Position numbers and translations under genes: made by a program. Shown here one piece after another: positions 8,746-17,032 of a stretch of DNA of 64,000 bases. Numbering within the stretch: position 1 is the first letter of the stretch; the number at the start of each line of letters is the position of its first letter. The stretch comes from SAR324 cluster bacterium REDSEA-S27_B3 (GTDB taxonomy: Bacteria > SAR324 > NAC60-12), in the NCBI GenBank assembly GCA_001627865.1, contig LUQO01000031.1:1-64000 (forward strand), given 5' to 3'. Below the pieces are notes generated by a model. It was not told where the DNA came from. It did not search any database and was given only the letters and a program-made list of their open reading frames with translations.

Positions 8746-10173
8746 ATGCTTTCCCCGGAACAATTTAAGAAAGATTCTTTTTCTGCGCTGAATAATCCTC
8801 AGCTGCGCCGTAATTTTAAACGCGCTATGTCCGGATTGATGCAGAAACGTCTGGCGGTGTTTCCGGATGATGAAGAATATCAGCAGCTCCGTGAAATAGG
8901 ACATTCAGCACGGGAAAATGCCTTGCGCAAGCTTCCGGAATTGCTGGAACAGCTGGAAAATAACTGCAGCAAAAACGGGATTCAGGTTTTCTGGGCGGAA
9001 ACTGTTGATCAGGCTAACCAACTGGTACTGGAAATTGCGCAGCGGCATGATGCCAAAAAAATGGTCAAGGGCAAGTCAATGGTTTCAGAGGAAATGGAAT
9101 TGAACCATTTTCTTGAGCAGCATGGAATTGAAGCCCTTGAAGCTGATCTGGGCGAATATATAATTCAGGTCGATCATGAGCTGCCTTCACACATCATCAT
9201 GCCGGCAATTCATAAAAACAAGGAACAAATCGCGCAGATGTTCCATCAAAAAGTCGAACCGAGTGTATTCGCTGAAAGCGCGGAAGAAATGACAGCAATT
9301 GCGCGTAAAGTGCTGCGCAGTAAGTTTTATCAGGCAGATATCGGAGTTTCCGGAGTTAATTTTGCTGTGGCGGAAACAGGAACACTTTGTCTGGTTGAGA
9401 ACGAAGGCAACGGCAGGTTCTGCACAACTTTGCCGCCTGTGCATGTGGCTTTGATGGGCATTGAAAAAGTAGTAGAGCATCTTGAGGATGTGCCTCCATT
9501 GTTGAGTTTGCTCACACGTTCAGCAACAGGGCAGACAATCACGACTTATTTCAATATGATAACCTCGCCTCGTAAATCCGGAGAAAAGGATGGACCGCAA
9601 AATGTGTATCTGATTTTGCTGGATAACGGTCGTTCCCAAATGCATACAGATCAGCTTTTGCGTGAAACACTGATGTGCATACGCTGCGGTGCCTGCATGA
9701 ATCACTGCCCTGTCTATTCGCGAATCGGCGGCCATGCCTACAACACAACCTATCCCGGACCCATCGGGAAAATTCTTACTCCGCAACTGAAAGGACTGCA
9801 CAAAGCAGGCTATCTGGCGGAAGCCTCCAGTTTGTGCGGCGCCTGTGTTGAGGTTTGTCCGGTCAAAATTCCAATAACTGAAATCCTGCTGAGTTTGCGT
9901 CATAAGGTAGAGGCGGACAAAGGCAAAGTTTCTCTAAGCAGTCCCGGAGCTTGGAAAGCTAAAGCAGGAAATATTGTTTGGAAAGGTTGGGAAACAGTTT
10001 TTGCTAATCCACAGCTGTACCGCTTAAAAAGTCTGGGAATTGCTAAACTTGGGAATTTAGTTCCGCGCTGGCTGCCTGTTCTCCGAAATTGGACTTTGGT
10101 AAGATCAGCCCCTGCTTTTGCCAAAAAAAATCTGCATCAGCTTGCCCTTGAAGAAGGATTGTCTGATGAATAG
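8746..10173 (+). CDS. lutB: LutB-type lactate-utilisation iron-sulfur protein
   Basis: LutB works with LutA and LutC in a membrane-associated complex that oxidises L-lactate (or related 2-hydroxy acids) to the keto acid. The 475-residue protein has an N-terminal LUD domain (~70-300, with VAETGTLCLVENEGNGR near 208-224). A ferredoxin-like region follows, with CIRCGACMNHCP (Cys311, 314, 317, 321) and CGACVEVCP (Cys364, 367, 371), and then a basic C-terminal tail typical of LutB. The ATG start is preceded by a purine-poor spacer. It overlaps lutC by 8 bp, which supports translational coupling. No LutA (CCG-domain) gene is adjacent. Confidence 0.92.
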   Translation: MLSPEQFKKDSFSALNNPQLRRNFKRAMSGLMQKRLAVFPDDEEYQQLREIGHSARENALRKLPELLEQLENNCSKNGIQVFWAETVDQANQLVLEIAQRHDAKKMVKGKSMVSEEMELNHFLEQHGIEALEADLGEYIIQVDHELPSHIIMPAIHKNKEQIAQMFHQKVEPSVFAESAEEMTAIARKVLRSKFYQADIGVSGVNFAVAETGTLCLVENEGNGRFCTTLPPVHVALMGIEKVVEHLEDVPPLLSLLTRSATGQTITTYFNMITSPRKSGEKDGPQNVYLILLDNGRSQMHTDQLLRETLMCIRCGACMNHCPVYSRIGGHAYNTTYPGPIGKILTPQLKGLHKAGYLAEASSLCGACVEVCPVKIPITEILLSLRHKVEADKGKVSLSSPGAWKAKAGNIVWKGWETVFANPQLYRLKSLGIAKLGNLVPRWLPVLRNWTLVRSAPAFAKKNLHQLALEEGLSDE

Positions 10174-10852
10174 TTCCGCGGCCTCACGAGAAATTATCAT
10201 GACCCGTCTTGAGCAAACTTCCGGACTTCCCCAAGAAGATTCAGAAAACTTTTCCTTCATTGAAGGCAGGTTATTAGACGAAAGTAAGCGATGGGCTTCG
10301 GAAGAAAAAGTGAAGCGTCTTAAAAGTATGATGGAAGCAGTGCATACAGAGGTGCATCTATGTGGGAAAAATACATGGGGAAACACTTTATGTTCTGTGG
10401 CAAAACAAAAACAAATCAGCAGAATACTTTACGGAGCAAATACAGCTTTGGCTCTGGAACTTGAAAACCTGAAACAAGAGTCTCCTGCGATGGTACCGGA
10501 ATTGATAGATTACAAAGATCCGATTGAGGAAAGCAAGGATTTGCTGTTTGAAATTGATGCCGCCATCACCACTACCCGTGGAGGTATCGCGGAAACAGGT
10601 TCGCTGATACTCTGGCCTACACCTGATGAACCACGGCTGATGTCCCTTATACCTCCGATTCATATTGCTGTTCTCTATGCAGAAGAAATATACAGCACTT
10701 TCAGGGAAGCAATGATCACAGAAAACTGGACTTCCGGAATGCCTACTAATGCTCTCCTGATCTCCGGCCCCTCCAAAACTGCGGATATAGAACAAACTTT
10801 AGTGTATGGAGTCCATGGCTGCAAGGAACTGGTTGTAATTGTAATACAGTAA
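10166..10852 (+). CDS. lutC: LutC-type LUD-domain protein
   Basis: This is the small LUD-domain partner of LutB in 2-hydroxy-acid oxidation. From ATG 10166, which overlaps the lutB stop, the protein has 228 residues, normal for LutC. The C-terminal half has the family pattern TTRGGIAETGSLILWP, then PRLMSLIPPIHIAVL and ISGPSKTADIEQ near the end. A longer reading frame from 10118 lies wholly inside lutB, so I reject that start. The gene is followed 19 bp later by lhgO, suggesting one transcript for hydroxy-acid catabolism. Confidence 0.93.
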   Translation: MNSSAASREIIMTRLEQTSGLPQEDSENFSFIEGRLLDESKRWASEEKVKRLKSMMEAVHTEVHLCGKNTWGNTLCSVAKQKQISRILYGANTALALELENLKQESPAMVPELIDYKDPIEESKDLLFEIDAAITTTRGGIAETGSLILWPTPDEPRLMSLIPPIHIAVLYAEEIYSTFREAMITENWTSGMPTNALLISGPSKTADIEQTLVYGVHGCKELVVIVIQ

Positions 10853-10871
10853 AATGAACATTTAATCGTTC

Positions 10872-12080
10872 ATGCAGCAAACTGACATCATCATCATCGG
10901 CGGCGGCATATTAGGTCTTGCCACAGCTTTTCAGCTCTCCCGTGATTATCCTCGCCTGAACATCACCGTGCTTGAAAAAGAATCTAAACTGGCAACACAT
11001 CAGACCGGGCATAATTCCGGAGTATTACACACTGGTATTTATTACAAACCCGGCTCGCTTAAAGCAATAAACTGTCGTGAAGGAAAATCCCGGATGGAGG
11101 GTTTCTGCAGAAACGAAGGAATTGATTTTGAAATTTGCGGGAAGGTGATTGTGGCGATTACCGAGGATGAGCTGCCTGTTCTGGAAATGATTTATCAACG
11201 GGGCAGAACCAACGGAGTACGCTGTGAAATGATCAGCAAAGAACAATTGCACGAACTTGAACCGCATGTGGCAGGGATAAAAGCTATCCATGTTCCGGAA
11301 GCGGGCATTGTTGATTTTATGCAAGTCTGTGAGAGGCTCGCGGAACGTGTGCTTGAAGTTGATGGAAACAACATTGAATTTTCCGCGAAAGTATCCGGTA
11401 TCCGTCAGACAGCACAGAGGGTGGTTGTTCAGACTGATCAAACTGAATATGAGGGACGATTACTGGTGAATTGTGCAGGTTTGTATTCAGATAAAATCAC
11501 CTCCATGACTCAAACTCCGGATGCTAAAATCATCCCCTTCCGTGGTGAATACTACATGGTACGCCCGGAAAAACATCATCTTTGCCGGAACCTGATCTAT
11601 CCTGTACCGGATCCTGAATTTCCTTTTCTGGGGGTTCATTTTACTCGAATGATAGACGGCTCACTGGAGTGCGGCCCGAACGCTGTTTTGGCTTTTGCGA
11701 GGGAAGGTTACACTAGAAGCAACATAAATTTATTAGAGTTGGCAGAAGTTTTGTCTTACAGAGGTTTCATAAAAATGGCATTAAAATACTGGCGTGCCGG
11801 AGCTGGAGAGATGTGGCGCTCCTTCAGCAAAGCAGCATTCGTCCGAGCTTTACAGCGTTTGATTCCGGAAATTACTGCAGATGACTTAAATGCCGCACCA
11901 GCAGGCATTCGGGCTCAGGCAGTAATGCCTAACGGCAAGCTGGTTGATGATTTTCTGATTCAGCAAAACGAGAACATCATCAATGTTGGAAATGCTCCAT
12001 CACCGGCGGCGACGTCTTCTCTGAATATTGGCAAGCACATTGTGGGCGTTGCGGCAGAACGACTTGGCACTGAATTTTGA
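10872..12080 (+). CDS. lhgO: L-2-hydroxyglutarate oxidase/dehydrogenase (LhgO)
   Basis: LhgO is an FAD-dependent, membrane-associated enzyme that oxidises L-2-hydroxyglutarate to 2-oxoglutarate and passes electrons to quinone. The 402-residue protein is of normal length. It opens with the dinucleotide-binding fold ([15 protein letters not shown], 6-20) and the family motif [16 protein letters not shown] (43-58). [10 protein letters not shown] occurs in mid-protein and a final FAD-binding segment [14 protein letters not shown] near the C-terminus. It is the last gene of the lutB-lutC-lhgO run and faces the convergent GT61 gene. Confidence 0.93.
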   Translation: MQQTDIIIIGGGILGLATAFQLSRDYPRLNITVLEKESKLATHQTGHNSGVLHTGIYYKPGSLKAINCREGKSRMEGFCRNEGIDFEICGKVIVAITEDELPVLEMIYQRGRTNGVRCEMISKEQLHELEPHVAGIKAIHVPEAGIVDFMQVCERLAERVLEVDGNNIEFSAKVSGIRQTAQRVVVQTDQTEYEGRLLVNCAGLYSDKITSMTQTPDAKIIPFRGEYYMVRPEKHHLCRNLIYPVPDPEFPFLGVHFTRMIDGSLECGPNAVLAFAREGYTRSNINLLELAEVLSYRGFIKMALKYWRAGAGEMWRSFSKAAFVRALQRLIPEITADDLNAAPAGIRAQAVMPNGKLVDDFLIQQNENIINVGNAPSPAATSSLNIGKHIVGVAAERLGTEF

Positions 12081-12094
12081 ATGTGGATTATTTA

Positions 12095-12111
12095 AATTGC
12101 AATTTGCAATT
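12095..12111. terminator. Weak palindrome between convergent genes
   Basis: AATTGCAA and TTGCAATT are separated by one base (stem of 7 with a 3-nt loop). It lies between the convergent lhgO and GT61 genes. It is AT-rich and has no T tract, so it is at best a weak bidirectional terminator. Confidence 0.25.
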
Positions 12112-12127
12112 ACGTGTTTGACACTTA

Positions 12128-13033
12128 TTATTCACTGCTCCAGCGCTCCAAAACTTCATTCAGCAAATTTGCAGGCAGCACAAATTTGCCTTTCACAGGC
12201 GGCACAAGTACTTCACATTCAGGCCATCCACAATCAAATAAATTTTCATAACAAAACTGACCGCTTGAAAGAATTGGTCTAATTTCCAATATTTTTACAT
12301 TTTCCGGAGTAAATAAAATATTTGTCAAACCTGCTCCATGTGCTGCTATAACATGAGAAGCACAACGAAAAAGTTCAACCTGCTCCCTGATACTCAGTTG
12401 TTCAAGGTAAACCTTACGGAAGTTGTGTTTTTTCAATAAAGGGAAAAATTCCTCTTCGTTGGACAAGTGGCGTTTAACTGCCAATTTGCGAGAAACATAA
12501 ATCCGATTGTTTGATAATGAATCAGCGGGTTCAGCATAAGACTTGCGGGGGAATAATTTTTCAATGAAATTTTGTATTTTTTTCACTTTTTCAGTATTCC
12601 AATCAGGCCGCATAATTTCTGGAACATAAAGCCGTTCAACTCGTACTGTTTCCAGTGGAAGTACCTTAATCTCAAATCCTGCCTCATTCAAAAATTCAAT
12701 AAATGATTTAGGCATAAATTCAGGAACAAGTACAGGATATCGGGGTGTATCAATCAGATGAGGCAGCAAATCCGCAAATAAGTGATAATAACTGTAAATG
12801 TGCGGAGAAATTCCTGAATGGTAAGTTCCCGGAAGGGAAGCGGAACCTGAAGGATCAGGGAGGCCTTTCCTGAGACGTGATTCAATAATGCGGCGATGCT
12901 TTCCGGGTCCAGGATTGTTTTCCGGACAGGTCAGATCCCATGGATATTTTTGAAAATGAAACCAGATATTTTGGCCGGATTGAACTAAACCATCCGCGCC
13001 GCAAAGCAGGACATTCTCAAGTTTCAAAGACAT
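12128..13033 (-). CDS. Glycosyltransferase family 61 (DUF563) protein
   Basis: GT61 enzymes transfer sugars such as xylose or N-acetylglucosamine onto glycans or proteins. The 301-residue protein shows the family's C-terminal pattern. RIYVSRK (178-184) is followed by the acidic EEEFFPLL, then an SIREQVELFRCASHVIAAHGAGLTN-like block ending in HGAGLTN (232-238), then EIRP. The N-terminal half has HSGISPHIYSYYHLF, matching the first conserved region. No signal peptide is visible. The acceptor is unknown. The rfbB remnant just upstream on the same strand suggests that this is what is left of a surface-polysaccharide locus. Confidence 0.85.
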   Translation of the reverse strand: MSLKLENVLLCGADGLVQSGQNIWFHFQKYPWDLTCPENNPGPGKHRRIIESRLRKGLPDPSGSASLPGTYHSGISPHIYSYYHLFADLLPHLIDTPRYPVLVPEFMPKSFIEFLNEAGFEIKVLPLETVRVERLYVPEIMRPDWNTEKVKKIQNFIEKLFPRKSYAEPADSLSNNRIYVSRKLAVKRHLSNEEEFFPLLKKHNFRKVYLEQLSIREQVELFRCASHVIAAHGAGLTNILFTPENVKILEIRPILSSGQFCYENLFDCGWPECEVLVPPVKGKFVLPANLLNEVLERWSSE

Positions 13034-13095
13034 GAATTAATCAGCATTCACGCAACAGAAGCTGGTAATGTTTATTGGCCTTAAATGGTATAAAT

Positions 13096-13188
13096 TTAGA
13101 TGACCAGATCATCAGGATGGCAGCGCAGCCAGTGGAGAACCAAATATGTTCCGATGAAACCAGCGCCACCGGTGATCATCAAATTCAT
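13096..13188 (-). pseudogene. rfbB: 5' fragment of dTDP-glucose 4,6-dehydratase
   Basis: Thirty codons from an ATG at 13188 encode the start of a nucleotide-sugar epimerase/dehydratase: MITGGAGFIGTYLVLHWL followed by RCHPDDLVI and a TAA stop. The glycine-rich TGGAGFIG motif and the HWL...HPDD spacing match RfbB/RmlB N-termini, where the next residues normally lead into a LTYAGN motif that is not found here. The remaining ~320 codons are missing. The downstream 60 bp (13034-13095) contains another short open frame running to a stop just before the GT61 start, which I cannot assign. It starts 7 bp after the stop of the preceding small exported-protein gene. Confidence 0.75.
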
Positions 13189-13195
13189 CTGTGCT

Positions 13196-13630
13196 TCAGA
13201 AAGTAGCAGTCAGCAAATCTAGTCGCCATTGAGGTGAGTTAGTTGTGGTCTCTAATTCAGGTCGAGGAAAAATTTTTCCCGGAGTAACTGCTAATATATG
13301 TGTATTCATGTCCAGGTGAAAAAGCCCCTTTGGATTCCCATCACTCATGAATATCCCGCCATCAGTACGGGCTTCATAAATGCCGACTCCCATGCCTGCA
13401 AACAGGCCTAAAGCCATGCCTTTAATAACGTATTTGGGGAATAATTTGTCTTCCTTATCATCGTCCTGTAATGCCCATATTGCTAAACCGGAAACACCTC
13501 CGATTGCTGAACCCCAGATACTGTTTCTAAAGACGATTTCAAGAGTTTCTGAACGCGCGGTAGTGATCCCGCTAAATAAAATAGTAACGGCAAGAGCGCA
13601 TATTCCCAATGTTTGTTTAAGCCTGTTCAT
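13196..13630 (-). CDS. Small exported protein with glycine-rich hydrophobic segments
   Basis: I do not recognise this family. The 144-residue product has a signal peptide (1-26, ending near TARSE). Two glycine-rich hydrophobic stretches follow (SIWGSAIGGVSGLAIWAL and GMALGLFAGMGVGIYEA), separated by an acidic DDDKEDK loop. The rest is a hydrophilic C-terminus. The pattern resembles glycine-zipper envelope proteins. I chose the internal ATG at 13630 because GGAGG lies 5-7 bp before it; an ATG four codons upstream lacks such a site. Confidence 0.7.
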   Translation of the reverse strand: MNRLKQTLGICALAVTILFSGITTARSETLEIVFRNSIWGSAIGGVSGLAIWALQDDDKEDKLFPKYVIKGMALGLFAGMGVGIYEARTDGGIFMSDGNPKGLFHLDMNTHILAVTPGKIFPRPELETTTNSPQWRLDLLTATF

Positions 13631-13881
13631 TATAACCTCCATGTTAAGGCGTGAAAATTTTTTATTTACTGCATATAAAATCTTTTTTTAACCGACTTTC
13701 AGGTAATTACAAATTAGATATTAATGCTGTTTTAATTTCAGTTCTTTCCAGATGTACAAGTTGAAATGTTCTAATGCTGTAAGATGCACTAAACTTTGCA
13801 AAACCCTGACCAGTTTAGCTTGCGGGTGTTAATAAGAAGAATGTTTTTATAAGTTAAACTATTTTTTATGATGAAGGCGCA

Positions 13882-14331
13882 TTATCCCGTGCAGGAAAGT
13901 AACTGATTTCGAGATGAAAGTTTTACAAGTTTATGCAAAAAATTAATATCAGGTACTGCCTTGTTAAACAGTGATGAATAATCATTATGCACCATGGTCG
14001 TAAAATCGAGCCTGTCTCTTTCGGTACATCCCATTATCCGCGCCAACGCCACCAAATGCTCACCACTTCCCCTGGAAGCATCTTCTTCCAGAATTGACCA
14101 CTGATTTTGAAGAAAATGCAGCTGCTGCTGTCGGGCGTAATCCCAGTTTTTGCAACCGGCTGTACCGACTGTACTGGCTGCGACGTATGTAGGAGATGAT
14201 GAAATATCAAGGGAAAATGCACCTGGGTCATTATCTGCAAAGCCCATTGGGCCGCCCTTATGGCATGCCAGCAGAATCTCACTCCACAGTAATAATACAA
14301 GCAGAACCAGTAACAGACTAATCCAACGCAT
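13882..14331 (-). CDS. DUF3015-like exported protein, copy A
   Basis: The protein begins with a strong signal peptide (LLLVLLVLLLWSEILLA). It then carries features of the DUF3015 family: a Ser/Thr-rich TVGTAGCKNWD segment, a helical region, and ARGSGEHLVALARIMGC followed by an acidic helix. The function of the family is unknown. I prefer ATG 14331 because GAGGG sits five bases before it; an upstream ATG at 14343 overlaps the preceding stop as TAATG. It is a diverged tandem copy of the next gene upstream. The two share GCKNWD and the G-x-G-x-H-L-x-AL-x-(K/R)-(I/L)-M-(A/G)-C block. Confidence 0.72.
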   Translation of the reverse strand: MRWISLLLVLLVLLLWSEILLACHKGGPMGFADNDPGAFSLDISSSPTYVAASTVGTAGCKNWDYARQQQLHFLQNQWSILEEDASRGSGEHLVALARIMGCTERDRLDFTTMVHNDYSSLFNKAVPDINFLHKLVKLSSRNQLLSCTG

Positions 14332-14342
14332 TTTTTCCCTCA

Positions 14343-14861
14343 TTAAGACAGATCGCATGTATCCCGCAATTCAGGATTATTCTGCATCCATTGCCTGAGT
14401 TCAGCAAGGAACTCCGCTGACTTATCCGAAGCAGTAAAAATTTCAACCGTTTGCTGGCGATGTTCCCTCAACATCTCAGTAAATTCATCTGCAGATGAAT
14501 TTGGACAAGCCATAAGCTTTGATAATGCATCCAGATGAGGGCCGTAACCCTGAACTGTTTCAGTTAACAGTTGTTTGTGTGATTTTTTAAGAAATTGTCT
14601 CAATACATAATCTGTGTAGCTTTCGTATCCAAAATCCCAATTTTTACATCCCGAAGTTCCTGATGTGCTGGCGCTGGAATAAACAGGAGAAAATGTTAAA
14701 TCGACCCAGGACATGATTGGATCATTGGAGGAAATTCCCAGGAATCCTTCCCCTCTGCAGCCAGCTTCCAGTTCAGTTTTATTGATCAACAGCAAAACCA
14801 ATGATGCTGCCAAAAAGCTTTTCAGAATCGTTTTCAAAACTGAAGAAACAATTCCAGACAT
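14343..14861 (-). CDS. DUF3015-like exported protein, copy B
   Basis: The 172-residue product has an N-terminal signal sequence (hydrophobic ~12-27, possible cleavage before EAGC). It then has STSGTSGCKNWDFG, a helical stretch, and QGYGPHLDALSKLMAC, all shared with copy A. The GTSGC and gxGxxLxALxxLM patterns are what link both to DUF3015 in my recognition of the family. Two cysteines near the ends (GCRGEG and DTC) may pair in the periplasm. The stop overlaps an upstream ATG of copy A, so the two are probably co-transcribed and arose by duplication. Confidence 0.72.
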   Translation of the reverse strand: MSGIVSSVLKTILKSFLAASLVLLLINKTELEAGCRGEGFLGISSNDPIMSWVDLTFSPVYSSASTSGTSGCKNWDFGYESYTDYVLRQFLKKSHKQLLTETVQGYGPHLDALSKLMACPNSSADEFTEMLREHRQQTVEIFTASDKSAEFLAELRQWMQNNPELRDTCDLS

Positions 14862-14923
14862 TAAGCAATAGCATTGAGAAAAGTGATGTTCACCGGCAAT
14901 TCTTCTCCAAGGATACTCATCAA

Positions 14924-15211
14924 TCAGCCCCGGACTTTCTCTGCTTTGCGTATTACCTGGATTTTCATTGTATCAATCCCTTTGGAAAGAGCCTTATACA
15001 GATTTTGATGGTCAGCTTTGCTGGAAAGATGTTTGCTTTGATAACTGCAGTTAATGCCTACATGATAAGACTCTTCTCCGACTTTATTCAGATTCACATG
15101 AAAGGGATATTTATCGTCAGTAATTTTGATCAATTCTTCAAAAACATGATGTACATGTTCTGTTACAGCTTTAGAATTTCTAATGTTGTTGAAAGTGAGA
15201 TGAATTGGCAT
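14924..15211 (-). CDS. hpf: Short ribosome hibernation factor (HPF/RaiA family)
   Basis: Short HPF proteins bind the 30S subunit near the mRNA and tRNA sites and inactivate or dimerise ribosomes in slow growth. The 95-residue product shows the S30AE-fold pattern: MPIHLTFNNIRNSKAV, then a long helix with HVHHVFEEL. Alternating beta strands (HVNLNKV, YHVGINCSY) follow, then a second helix NLYKALSKGIDTMKIQVI. I chose ATG 15211 because AGGAG lies five bases upstream; longer frames from 15316 have no such site. Assignment is by fold pattern rather than by strong identity. Confidence 0.68.
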   Translation of the reverse strand: MPIHLTFNNIRNSKAVTEHVHHVFEELIKITDDKYPFHVNLNKVGEESYHVGINCSYQSKHLSSKADHQNLYKALSKGIDTMKIQVIRKAEKVRG

Positions 15212-15312
15212 AATTACTCCTAAAGGCAAAGGATTGGCGAGAAATAATGCGGTAAAACACATTACCACATTCTGTTGAAGTACAGAAAAGTACGGTTCCA
15301 AAAAGTGAGGAA

Positions 15313-15513
15313 TCACTTTGCGGGTGGCGCATCTCCAGGATTGGCTATGGGCTGTTCTGATGATTGTTTGGCATCTGAATCTGCAGGCAATTCCACCGAT
15401 GTTTTTTTATCGGGAAGCACCTCGGATTCATCCGGGACTATAAAAATATATCCCGGAAGGAAAACAAGTAAATAAGCTAATATTCCAATAATGACAATTA
15501 TTGCAATACGCAT
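15313..15513 (-). CDS. Small single-span membrane protein
   Basis: The 66-residue frame encodes a hydrophobic N-terminal helix (about residues 3-25). A soluble tail rich in Asp, Glu, Ser and Pro follows (VPDESEVLPDKK ... PGDAPPAK). Such a composition is plausible for a small inner-membrane-anchored periplasmic protein. I recognise no family. The ribosome-binding site is weak (AAAGAAAT). It sits upstream of and co-directional with hpf and ends about 100 bp before it. Confidence 0.45.
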   Translation of the reverse strand: MRIAIIVIIGILAYLLVFLPGYIFIVPDESEVLPDKKTSVELPADSDAKQSSEQPIANPGDAPPAK

Positions 15514-15835
15514 ATTATTTCTTTACAGGGAGAACTGAGAAATGTCAAGTTAAGATTTAATTTGATGAATCAGTTTAACAATCTCAAGATGAATGTTCAA
15601 TTATGCAATTTTGCGAAAGATAATTTTATGTATATGTGGAACCAGATTGTAAATAGCCCAAAACGGTTCAGATATTAGCATTTATACATTTTCGTCAATA
15701 ATTCAGCAATTACAAATGATGATACAAACTGTTACACCCTGTTACCGTAAAGAAAAGCTTTTTCTCAGAAACATAAATAAACTTGATCTCAACTGTATAG
15801 ATCAGGTTTTGTAAACATCAAAAACAAGGGGTAAA
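15514..15835. other. Intergenic control region of the Cpx-like module
   Basis: These 322 bp lie between two divergent transcription units and contain no convincing ORF. They hold a tandem GTTAC element (15731-15745). They also hold a dyad TGATCT-N9-AGATCA (15784-15789 and 15799-15804), about 30 bp before the ATG of the LTXXQ lipoprotein gene. Confidence 0.6.
15731..15745 (+). promoter_or_regulatory. Candidate OmpR/CpxR-type operator GTTAC-N5-GTTAC
   Basis: GTTAC at 15731-15735 is repeated exactly at 15741-15745 with five bases between. This is the half-site length and 10-bp period known for CpxR boxes (GTAAA-N5-GTAAA) and for OmpR-family tandem sites. The next bases are CGTAAAG. It lies 91 bp before the LTXXQ lipoprotein gene, the first gene of a cluster that encodes its own OmpR-type regulator. 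The assignment is inferred from position and geometry only. Confidence 0.5.
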
Positions 15836-16321
15836 ATGTATGAGCAGAAAAGCAGAAAAAAGCATAGTGCAAAACGCCTGGTGTTATGCATCCTGGCTGT
15901 TGCCTCAGTAGTATTGACGCTTAGCGGTTGTCGAAATCAGCAAATGAATGCCGATCAAGCAAATCAATTTATTGCTGACAGATTGGAGCTCTCCCAGGAG
16001 CAATCCAGTAAAATTTCTCCGGTAACAAAAGATTATTTTGCGGAAAAAGAATCTCTGGGTGAAATAAAAAAAAGTGTCAACGATGAAATCCTGTCTCAAT
16101 TGAAAAGCGATACAGCTGATCCGGAAAAATTAACAAAAGTTCTCACAGACAGTTTGGATCAGATACGAGAGAAACTACCTAAATTCGTCGATGGATTTAC
16201 AACATTCCATACGGCACTGACTTCTGAACAGCGGGCGGAAATCGTGGAAAAAATGAAAAAGCGACGTGAACATGCTGAGCAACATGGCTGGGGTAGAAAG
16301 TGGGGAAGGCATTGGCATTGA
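15836..16321 (+). CDS. CpxP/Spy-like LTXXQ lipoprotein
   Basis: The 161-residue product has a basic N-terminus, a hydrophobic segment and a lipobox (LSGC, Cys32), so it should be a lipoprotein. The mature part is all-helical with two LTXXQ-type motifs (LELSQEQ at ~50 and LTSEQRAEI near 130). These are typical of CpxP, Spy and CnrX-like periplasmic sensors and chaperones. The C-terminus is rich in His, Arg and Trp (HAEQHGWGRKWGRHWH), suggesting metal binding. The gene opens a co-directional run ending in a CpxRA-like pair and an RND pump, so a feedback or sensing role in envelope or metal stress is likely. Confidence 0.8.
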   Translation: MYEQKSRKKHSAKRLVLCILAVASVVLTLSGCRNQQMNADQANQFIADRLELSQEQSSKISPVTKDYFAEKESLGEIKKSVNDEILSQLKSDTADPEKLTKVLTDSLDQIREKLPKFVDGFTTFHTALTSEQRAEIVEKMKKRREHAEQHGWGRKWGRHWH

Positions 16322-16408
16322 TAATTTAGGTTATCAGTTCCTGTCTATTTACCTGCATTTTCGCTAGTTAGAGGGAAATTTAGCTGAAACGCTGATAGTA
16401 AGGAAAAC

Positions 16409-17032
16409 ATGAACCGAGTTATCAAAACTTTTATTATCAACATTTTACTTATTTTAAGCGCACAAACGTTGTTTGCAGAAGAACATGTTTTTGCTCCGGA
16501 TGAACATTGCCTGGCATACAAAACAGAAAAAAGTGTTTTATTTGTTGCCGATGTTGAAGTAATCGGAAAAAGCTGTGAGGTCACAGCAAAAATGAACTGG
16601 AACCATTCCGGAGAAAAGGCTCAGGTGAAAGTCAGTGTTCCGGTTATTTCACTGGATTCAAATAACGCATTTCGTGATGAAGACATTCCGGAAATTCTCA
16701 GGGTTGATCAAACATACGACATTCGTTTCATTTCAGACTGGCTGGAAATTGAGGTTCTGAAAAAAATGCTTCAGGAAAAAAAAGGAGAAGTTTCCGGAAT
16801 ACTGGAAGTCGCTGGCGGAAAATTTCCGGTAAAGTTCATGATGACTTTCACAAGCAAACCCGAATACTATCTTGTGACAGGACATCTCAATACTACATTT
16901 ACCGCCCTGAATGTTGATGTGCCTGATGTTGCCTGGGGATTGGTTGCGCAGCCTAAGGAGTTTCTTGAATTGCTGGTACACTTGCGCTCAGATAAAATTT
17001 CCGGTGCAGAAAGATTGGCCATACAGCAATGA
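16409..17032 (+). CDS. YceI-like periplasmic lipid-binding protein
   Basis: YceI proteins are periplasmic lipocalin-like beta barrels that bind isoprenoids or amphiphiles. The 207-residue product has a signal peptide (1-22, LFA/EEH). Its beta-rich body fits the YceI pattern: SVLFVADVEVIGKS, alternating VKVSVPVISLDSNNAFRDEDIPEILR, YDIRFIS, then GILEVAGGKFPV. Similarity is moderate and the family call could be wrong. It overlaps the next gene by ATGA (stop TGA 17030-17032), indicating co-translation. Confidence 0.7.
   Translation: MNRVIKTFIINILLILSAQTLFAEEHVFAPDEHCLAYKTEKSVLFVADVEVIGKSCEVTAKMNWNHSGEKAQVKVSVPVISLDSNNAFRDEDIPEILRVDQTYDIRFISDWLEIEVLKKMLQEKKGEVSGILEVAGGKFPVKFMMTFTSKPEYYLVTGHLNTTFTALNVDVPDVAWGLVAQPKEFLELLVHLRSDKISGAERLAIQQ

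Noticed and set aside
9520-9903. 127-codon minus-strand frame inside lutB
   Set aside because: Antisense to the ferredoxin-like cysteine region of lutB.
11025-11441. 138-codon frame on the minus strand inside lhgO
   Set aside because: Antisense shadow of a well-conserved gene.
13380-13691. 103-codon plus-strand frame opposite the small exported protein
   Set aside because: The minus strand has a signal peptide and a good ribosome-binding site; the plus frame has neither.
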